Source: Streptococcus mitis (lineage in GTDB: Bacteria > Bacillota > Bacilli > Lactobacillales > Streptococcaceae). From it: a DNA stretch of 64,000 nucleotides. The DNA is taken from assembly GCF_946190065.1 (NCBI RefSeq), contig NZ_CAMHZD010000005.1:1-64000 (forward strand), in the 5' to 3' direction. The stretch's first letter is position 1. Every line of letters begins with the position of its first letter. The notes under the pieces were generated by a model that was not told the DNA's origin, did not search any database, and saw only the letters and a list, made by a program, of their open reading frames with translations. A program made the translations under genes and the position numbers. This document shows positions 59,505 to 64,000 of the stretch, piece by piece.

Positions 59505-59664
59505 ATACTCAATGAAAATCAAAGAACAAACTAGGAAACTAGCCGCAGGTTGCTCAAAACACTGTTTTGAGGTTGTGGATAGAACTGACGAAGTCAGCTC
59601 AAAATACTGTTTTGAGGTTGCAGATGGAAGTTGACGCGGTTTGAAGAGATTTTCGAAGAGTATT
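59505..59664. repeat. BOX element (long form) abutting the lrgB stop codon
   Basis: Begins ATACTCAATGAAAATCAAAG and ends TTTTCGAAGAGTATT. Two middle arms CTCAAAACACTGTTTTGAG-like and AAACTGACGAAGTCAG-like are present, one duplicated (CAAAACACTGTTTTG and CAAAATACTGTTTTG). The last bases overlap the lrgB stop. Confidence 0.85.
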
Positions 59665-60358
59665 AACTCAATATCAAACTGGCTACAATAGGACTGACAA
59701 AGACATAGAGAATACCTGTGACACCGATAGCCAAACCACCCATAGCTCCTGCTACAGAGCCGTATCGAAAGGCTGTGCCTGTTCCGACTGCATGGCCTGT
59801 TCCTCCAAGGGAAAGACCAACAGCTACTGGATCGTCAATTTTCAACCACTTCAAAAGGGTTGGTCCGATGACACTGGTTAAAATCCCAGTTGCCACTACA
59901 ACCACCAAGGTCACAGTCGTCAAACCTTGCAATTTTTCTGTAATTCCTACTGCCATGGCGGTTGTCACTGACTTAGGAAAGAGAGAAATGGCTAAGAAAA
60001 AGTCCATGCCAAAAATCTTAGCCACAAGGGCTGTGAAAGAGGTATTGACAACTACGGCTAACAGACTTCCAAAAAGAATACTCCGAGCATGGTGCTTCAT
60101 CAAGTGAAAACTCTTATAAAGCGGAATCCCTAGAGCCACGGTCGATGGGACAATCAAGTTGTTCAGATAAACCCCACCTTGGTAGTAATCTTGGTAAGAA
60201 ATCCCCGTCACTTTTAGAAAGATGATAATGAAAACAGCTGACAAAAGCAAGGGCGTTGTCAATGGATGGGGAAAACGTCTGTAAATCAGCATTCCCATTA
60301 GATAAGCTAGGATAGACAGGGCAAGCCCAAACAGGGGATTGGAAACAAATTCACTCAT
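59663..60358 (-). CDS. lrgB: LrgB-family membrane protein (antiholin-like partner)
   Basis: A 231-residue protein with about seven helices and the LrgB/CidB core SLFPKSVTTAMAVGITEKLQG and GLSLGGTGHAVGTGTAFRYG. LrgAB-type pairs affect autolysis and, in streptococci, pyruvate transport. The start overlaps the lrgA stop as ATGA. The TAA stop coincides with the edge of a BOX element. Confidence 0.93.
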   Translation of the reverse strand: MSEFVSNPLFGLALSILAYLMGMLIYRRFPHPLTTPLLLSAVFIIIFLKVTGISYQDYYQGGVYLNNLIVPSTVALGIPLYKSFHLMKHHARSILFGSLLAVVVNTSFTALVAKIFGMDFFLAISLFPKSVTTAMAVGITEKLQGLTTVTLVVVVATGILTSVIGPTLLKWLKIDDPVAVGLSLGGTGHAVGTGTAFRYGSVAGAMGGLAIGVTGILYVFVSPIVASLILS

Positions 60359-60729
60359 TTGGCATCTCCTTTCTCATAATCTCCCTCAAACCGTCTCTTG
60401 ATAAACTGAACTACCAAGGCTATGAGGATAATATTGATGACTGCTGCAAAAAAGATAATCAAAACAATGGGCAAAAGATAGGGAGCAATCACATCAAACT
60501 TCTCCATGATTCCCACTGCTGGCGGCAAAAAGAGAATGGTCATATTGGCCAGCAAGAAATTCCCCACCATGTTGACATGCCTGGTTCTCAACCACTTGAA
60601 TTGTAGGGCTAGAAAGAGAATAATCAAACCGATAATGCTGCCTGGGATAGGCAGATGAAAGAAACTAGAGATCCCCTCTCCGATTAGAGAAATCACAAAG
60701 AGAATCATTAATTGAACATATAATTTCAT
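60355..60729 (-). CDS. lrgA: LrgA/CidA-family holin-like protein
   Basis: A 124-residue protein with four helices and the LrgA motif HLPIPGSIIGLIILFLALQFKWLR plus FLPPAVGIMEKFDVI. GGAGTTTAGG lies before MKLYVQLM, so the internal ATG is chosen over the longer reading by 10 codons. It is translated with lrgB. No LytSR-like regulator is encoded nearby. Confidence 0.92.
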   Translation of the reverse strand: MKLYVQLMILFVISLIGEGISSFFHLPIPGSIIGLIILFLALQFKWLRTRHVNMVGNFLLANMTILFLPPAVGIMEKFDVIAPYLLPIVLIIFFAAVINIILIALVVQFIKRRFEGDYEKGDAK

Positions 60730-60893
60730 CCTAAACTCCACGAAATAGACTTCTTGCATACCAGTTTACTCTTTTTTCAGAAAATTTCAAGGAAATACGC
60801 AAAAGTTAATAAAAATAGGGAGAAAAGGGAATACAGACAATTAAAAACTTGTGAAAACAGGCATGATTTAGGATAAAAGATTCAGTGTCTTTC

Positions 60894-60937
60894 TTGCCAG
60901 CTTTCTTGAAAAGTAGTATAATTATTGCATGCGCAAT
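60894..60937 (+). promoter_or_regulatory. Promoter and operator of the MarR-type gene
   Basis: TTGCCA, 17 bases, TATAAT (60917-60922). The palindrome ATTGCATGCGCAAT (60924-60937) covers the expected start of transcription. A close relative of it occurs before the DUF4649 gene, suggesting binding by the encoded MarR protein. Confidence 0.72.
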
Positions 60938-61009
60938 CATCTTGTGATACAAAGACTGTCCGTGAATGGACTTTCTTCTATTTATAACTCTAAAAAGAAA
61001 GGAGATACT

Positions 61010-61390
61010 ATGGCCTATTTGGAAAAATGGTTTGACTTCAATCGTCGTCAGAAAGAAATTGAAAGTCTCTTGGAAGAGACCATTGCCCAGCAGAGCGAGC
61101 AAAGGCTGACCTTGAAAGAGTTCTACCTCCTCTACTACCTGGACTTGGCTCAAGAAAAATCTCTACGCCAGATTGACCTGCCAGATAAACTTCATCTGAG
61201 CCCGAGCGCTGTTTCTCGAATGGTGGCTCGCTTGGAAGCTAAAAATTGCGGTCTGCTTAGTCGCATGTGTTGTGATCAAGATAGACGCTCTAGCTTTATC
61301 TGCCTGACAAGTGATGGGCAAAAAACACTAGCCACACTACAAAAGGCTGTCGAAGAAAGCTTGGAAACTGGTTTGGATTTCTTGATTTAA
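61010..61390 (+). CDS. MarR-family transcriptional regulator
   Basis: A 126-residue winged-helix regulator with LTLKEFYLLYYLDLAQEKSLRQIDLPDKLHLSPSAVSRMVARLEAKNCGLLSRMCCDQDRRSSFICLTSDGQKTL. Three Cys residues lie in or near the wing (KNCGLL, MCC), so redox sensing is possible but not shown. AAAGGAGATACT fixes MAYLEKW as the start. Candidate operators sit over its own promoter and in front of the next operon. Confidence 0.9.
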   Translation: MAYLEKWFDFNRRQKEIESLLEETIAQQSEQRLTLKEFYLLYYLDLAQEKSLRQIDLPDKLHLSPSAVSRMVARLEAKNCGLLSRMCCDQDRRSSFICLTSDGQKTLATLQKAVEESLETGLDFLI

Positions 61391-61409
61391 GATGATTTTT
61401 TAAAAAAAG

Positions 61410-61459
61410 TTGCGTGCGCAATCATTTTTCTTGACATTCTCTTTTACAAGGAGTAAAAT
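61410..61459 (+). promoter_or_regulatory. Operator and promoter of the DUF4649-thioredoxin genes
   Basis: TTGCGTGCGCAA palindrome (61410-61421), then TTGACA (61431-61436), 17 bases, TAAAAT (61454-61459). The palindrome resembles the one in front of the MarR gene. Confidence 0.72.
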
Positions 61460-61490
61460 AAAGTCATCATTAAACAAAGGAGCTTTTAAA

Positions 61491-61712
61491 ATGATTGAAA
61501 TTACCTATCTAGATGCCAGCAAGAACGAAAGAACTGTAACGTTCGAATCTTATGAAGACTTTGATCGTTCACAACAAGCTTGTCTTATCGGCGTCGCAGA
61601 CTACTACCCTGTTCAAAAATTGACTTACAACGGTCATGATTTGGACTACCATGGAACTTACGGAGATATCTTCTTCTATCTCAAGAAACAAGATTTAAGC
61701 CAATATAACTAA
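61491..61712 (+). CDS. DUF4649 family protein
   Basis: A 73-residue soluble acidic protein of the streptococcal DUF4649 family (MIEITYLDASKNERTVTFESYEDF...VQKLTYNGHDLDYHGTYGDIFFYLKKQDLSQ). Function unknown. AAAGGAG precedes the ATG; the ORF extended upstream overlaps the promoter and is rejected. Thioredoxin begins 15 bases after its stop, so the two are probably co-expressed. Confidence 0.85.
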   Translation: MIEITYLDASKNERTVTFESYEDFDRSQQACLIGVADYYPVQKLTYNGHDLDYHGTYGDIFFYLKKQDLSQYN

Positions 61713-61727
61713 AAAAGGAGAAATACA

Positions 61728-62042
61728 ATGGCAAAAGCAATTACAGATGCAACATTCGAACAAGAAACAAAAGACGGTTTGGTCTTGGTAGACTTCTGGG
61801 CAACTTGGTGTGGTCCATGTCGTATGCAAGGTCCAATCTTGGATAAATTGTCTGAAGAACTTTCAGAAGATGTTTTGAAAATCGTTAAAATGGACGTTGA
61901 TGAAAATCCAAACACAGCTCGTGCCTTTGGAATCATGTCCATCCCAACTCTTCTCTTCAAAAAAGACGGCCAAGTAGTCAAACAAGTTGCTGGTGTTCAC
62001 ACAGCAGAACAAATCAAGGCCATCGTTGCTGAATTGAGCTAA
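61728..62042 (+). CDS. trxA: Thioredoxin
   Basis: A 104-residue redox protein with the active site DFWATWCGPCRMQGP (Cys-Gly-Pro-Cys) and cis-Pro segment MSIPTLLF. Keeps cytoplasmic thiols reduced. AAAGGAG before the ATG. Terminator directly after the stop. Co-location with a MarR regulator with Cys residues and DUF4649 suggests a small redox-linked unit, by inference only. Confidence 0.97.
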   Translation: MAKAITDATFEQETKDGLVLVDFWATWCGPCRMQGPILDKLSEELSEDVLKIVKMDVDENPNTARAFGIMSIPTLLFKKDGQVVKQVAGVHTAEQIKAIVAELS

Positions 62043-62050
62043 TCATATTA

Positions 62051-62082
62051 GAGACCAAGTCCTTTCTTTGGTCTCTTTTTTC
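62051..62082 (+). terminator. Terminator of trxA
   Basis: GAGACCAAAG-type stem: GAGACCAA with TTGGTCTC followed by TTTTTT. Confidence 0.9.
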
Positions 62083-62089
62083 TTGCCCT

Positions 62090-62118
62090 TTGCCATTTTT
62101 CAAAAAATATGCTAGACT
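62090..62118 (+). promoter_or_regulatory. Promoter of the que operon
   Basis: TTGCCA, 17 bases, TAGACT preceded by TGC (extended -10), 13 bases before the riboswitch stem. Confidence 0.75.
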
Positions 62119-62130
62119 ATAGGTAGAATA

Positions 62131-62206
62131 TTACGATGTTTGGGACATGCCATCGCTAAAAAAAACCTTGACTTGGTATTTTTTAGCTCCCTCAAGGGAG
62201 CTTTTT
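62131..62206 (+). promoter_or_regulatory. preQ1-I-type riboswitch with transcription terminator
   Basis: CGATG (62134-62138) pairs with CATCG (62151-62155) around a 12-base loop, followed by CTAAAAAAAACC, the A-rich tail that folds back into the loop in preQ1-I aptamers. Downstream, that tail can instead pair with GGTATTTTTTAG (antiterminator). The terminator AGCTCCCTCAAGGGAGCT plus TTTTT uses the same TAG. Genes of queuosine precursor synthesis follow, supporting the ligand assignment. Confidence 0.82.
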
Positions 62207-62243
62207 GCGTGCTCTGAACATTTCCCATTTTGGAAGGAGTACT

Positions 62244-62897
62244 ATGAAACGTCAATCTGCCTTGGTCGTCTTTAGTGGCGGTCAAGATTCTACAACCTGC
62301 CTCTTTTGGGCTAAAGAACACTATGAAACGGTCGAAGCCGTCACCTTTGCCTACGGCCAACGCCATCATCTCGAAATTCAAGTCGCTAGAGAAATCGCCA
62401 AGGAACAGGGGATTCGTCATCATATCCTAGATATGTCTCTGCTGGGGCAAATCACTAAAAATGCCTTGACTTCTGATCTGGAGATTGAGCAAAAAGAGGG
62501 AGAGGTTCCCAATACCTTTGTTGACGGTCGCAACCACCTCTTTCTATCCTTTGCGGCAGTTCTTGCCAAACAACGGGGCATGAAAGATATCGTGACAGGT
62601 GTCTGCGAAACAGACTTCTCAGGCTACCCCGATTGTCGGGATGTCTTTGTCAAATCCCTCAATGTCACCCTCAATCTTGCCATGGATTACGACTTTGTTA
62701 TCCAAACACCTCTCATGTGGCTAGACAAGGCTGAAACTTGGGAGTTAGCCGATCAACTCGGTGCCTTTGACTATGTTCGTGAAAAGACCTTAACCTGCTA
62801 CAACGGGATTATTGGAAGTGGCTGTGGAGATTGCCCAGCCTGCCACCTACGTCAGCATGGTCTAGATGTTTATCTCTCACAGAAAGGAGAGGCCTAA
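62244..62897 (+). CDS. queC: 7-cyano-7-deazaguanine (preQ0) synthase
   Basis: ATP-dependent ligase making preQ0 for queuosine. The 217-residue protein has the PP-loop [16 protein letters not shown] and the C-terminal zinc motif [27 protein letters not shown] sits before MKRQSA, deciding the start over a longer reading. Its stop overlaps the queD ATG as TAATG. Confidence 0.96.
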   Translation: MKRQSALVVFSGGQDSTTCLFWAKEHYETVEAVTFAYGQRHHLEIQVAREIAKEQGIRHHILDMSLLGQITKNALTSDLEIEQKEGEVPNTFVDGRNHLFLSFAAVLAKQRGMKDIVTGVCETDFSGYPDCRDVFVKSLNVTLNLAMDYDFVIQTPLMWLDKAETWELADQLGAFDYVREKTLTCYNGIIGSGCGDCPACHLRQHGLDVYLSQKGEA

Positions 62898-63340
62898 TGT
62901 TTTTTGCACCTAAAGAAATCAAACAGGAAACTGGGGAGTCGCTTGTCTACAATCCTCACAGAACCTTGGTATCAAAAGAGTTTACTTTCGACGCTGCCCA
63001 CCACCTCTTTCACTATGAGGGAAAATGCAAATCCCTGCACGGCCACACCTATCATTTGCAGATTGCTGTCAGTGGATTTTTAGATGAACGTGGCATGACC
63101 TACGATTTTGGAGACATCAAAGCTATATACAAGAACTACTTAGAGCCCCACTTGGATCATCGCTATCTAAACGAAACTCTTCCCTATATGAACACGACTG
63201 CTGAAAATATGGTTTACTGGATTTTCCAAACCATGAATCAAGAGTTGCCCGACGAACGCGGTCTTCGTTTGGAATACGTTCGCCTCTATGAAACTCCGAC
63301 TTCCTTTGCGGAGTTTAGACGGGAGTGGTTAGATGACTAG
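62897..63340 (+). CDS. queD: 6-carboxy-5,6,7,8-tetrahydropterin synthase
   Basis: Makes the queuosine intermediate CPH4 from dihydroneopterin triphosphate. The 147-residue protein has FTFDAAHHLFHYEGKCKSLHGHTYHL, giving the zinc histidines and the catalytic Cys, and FGDIKAIYKNYLEPHLDHRYLN. Start set by the overlap with queC. Overlaps queE by 8 bases. Confidence 0.95.
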   Translation: MFFAPKEIKQETGESLVYNPHRTLVSKEFTFDAAHHLFHYEGKCKSLHGHTYHLQIAVSGFLDERGMTYDFGDIKAIYKNYLEPHLDHRYLNETLPYMNTTAENMVYWIFQTMNQELPDERGLRLEYVRLYETPTSFAEFRREWLDD

Positions 63341-64000
63341 GGAACGTGTCCTCAAACTACCAGTTCTGGAAATTTTCGGCCCAACCTTTCAAGGCGAAGG
63401 CCGTGCAATCGGGCAGAAAACCATGTTTGTCCGCACTGCTGGTTGCGACTACCACTGCGACTGGTGCGATTCTGCCTTTACTTGGGATGGCTCTGAAAAG
63501 CCAACTCGTATGACTGCTGACGAGGTCATTGCTGCCTTGGATAAATTGGGGAGCTACGACTATGTAACCCTATCTGGGGGCAATCCTGCTATCCTAGCAG
63601 CCAATATGGCTGAACTGGTCACCAAGCTCAAGGAACGCGGTGTCACTCTGGCTGTTGAAACTCAAGGCTCTCGCTGGCAAAATTGGTTGAAAGATATCGA
63701 CCAGGTCACTCTCAGTCCCAAACCTCCTTCATCCAAGATGGAAGTCAACTTCGAAACCTTGGACTTTATCGTTTCCCAACTGGATCCAGACAAGGTCACC
63801 TTTAAAATCCCTGTCTTTGATGATGCAGATTTAGCTTTTGCTAAAGGCATACAAGAACGCTACCAACCAGATGTTCTTTTCTTATCTGCAGGAAATCCTG
63901 AGCCCAAGGTCACAGGCAATATTATCCAAGACCAACTGGACCGTCTCAAAGAACTCTGGGAACGCATCGCTGCTGACGATAGCTGGGGCAATGTCCGCGT
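63333..64000 (+). CDS. queE: 7-carboxy-7-deazaguanine synthase, partial (runs off the window)
   Basis: Radical-SAM enzyme converting CPH4 to CDG. The frame is open from MTRERVLKLPVLEIFGPTFQGEG to the window end, about 222 residues visible. The iron-sulfur motif is TAGCDYHCDWCDSAFTW (CxxxCxxC), followed by TLSGGNPAILA. GGGAGTGG precedes the ATG inside queD. The stop codon is beyond base 64000. queF may follow, as is usual for this operon, but that cannot be seen. Confidence 0.93.
   Translation, partial: MTRERVLKLPVLEIFGPTFQGEGRAIGQKTMFVRTAGCDYHCDWCDSAFTWDGSEKPTRMTADEVIAALDKLGSYDYVTLSGGNPAILAANMAELVTKLKERGVTLAVETQGSRWQNWLKDIDQVTLSPKPPSSKMEVNFETLDFIVSQLDPDKVTFKIPVFDDADLAFAKGIQERYQPDVLFLSAGNPEPKVTGNIIQDQLDRLKELWERIAADDSWGNVR

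Overview
The window looks like a chromosomal segment of a Mitis-group streptococcus, close to Streptococcus mitis, S. oralis or S. pneumoniae. The evidence is the gene content and order (gpmA, ileS, the divIVA-to-ftsA division cluster, murF-ddl-recR-pbp2B, the sialic-acid locus, axe1, recG-alr-acpS-aroG-aroG-secA, der-dnaI-dnaB-nrdR), the low GC, and seven BOX-type repeats whose core matches the BOXA1R sequence. It is not a standard pneumococcal arrangement: the sialic-acid locus has no sialidase gene, and a large wall-anchored protease sits where pneumococci usually carry nanB/nanA.

Layout. 1-77: right end of an IS3-family element. 138-3549: MacB/FtsX-type ABC exporter. 3832-6988: GH95 fucosidase and gpmA. 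7119-8566: a frameshifted small membrane protein and a nucleotidyltransferase. 8743-17589: ileS with its T-box leader, then divIVA-ylmH-yggT-sepF-ylmE-ftsZ-ftsA (minus strand, transcribed from ftsA towards divIVA). 17802-23925: a membrane protein, murF, ddl, recR and pbp2B (peptidoglycan precursor and crosslinking). 24237-35546: sialic-acid catabolism, with an RpiR regulator, a probable inserted methyltransferase, nanK, N-acetylneuraminate lyase, a DUF624 protein, a YhcH/NanQ-type protein, the SatABC transporter, a PTS EIICB and nanE. 35836-39114: tandem V8-like protease with an LPDTG anchor. 39680-47204: axe1, a thioesterase, a 20-residue ORF with a CiaR-like promoter, recG, alr, acpS and two aroG paralogues. 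47391-55777: secA, small membrane proteins, der, nitroreductase, dnaI, dnaB and nrdR. 55917-60729: GntR-regulated ABC system, an ABC exporter and lrgAB. 61010-64000: MarR regulator, DUF4649 protein, thioredoxin and the preQ1-controlled queC-queD-queE operon, which runs off the window.

How it fits together. Sialic acid enters through SatABC. It is then probably anomerised (NanQ-type), cleaved by the lyase to ManNAc and pyruvate, phosphorylated by NanK and epimerised by NanE. The promoters of the lyase operon and of nanE share two motifs at identical spacing, one of them a TGAAA-N4-TTTCA palindrome that is a candidate operator for the neighbouring RpiR protein, plus cre-like sequence over the -35 and spacer; satA has its own perfect cre match. 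Division and wall genes are packed in minus-strand operons. BOX elements sit in the pbp2B and aroG leaders, and at three genes the stop codon is formed at the BOX edge.

The most noteworthy parts are the tandem-domain surface protease, the duplicated nan promoter module, the methyltransferase flanked by a decayed copy of the nanK 3' end, the CiaR-like mini-transcription unit downstream of recG, and the structured ddl-murF intergenic RNA. I see no CRISPR array, tRNA or rRNA gene, or prophage.
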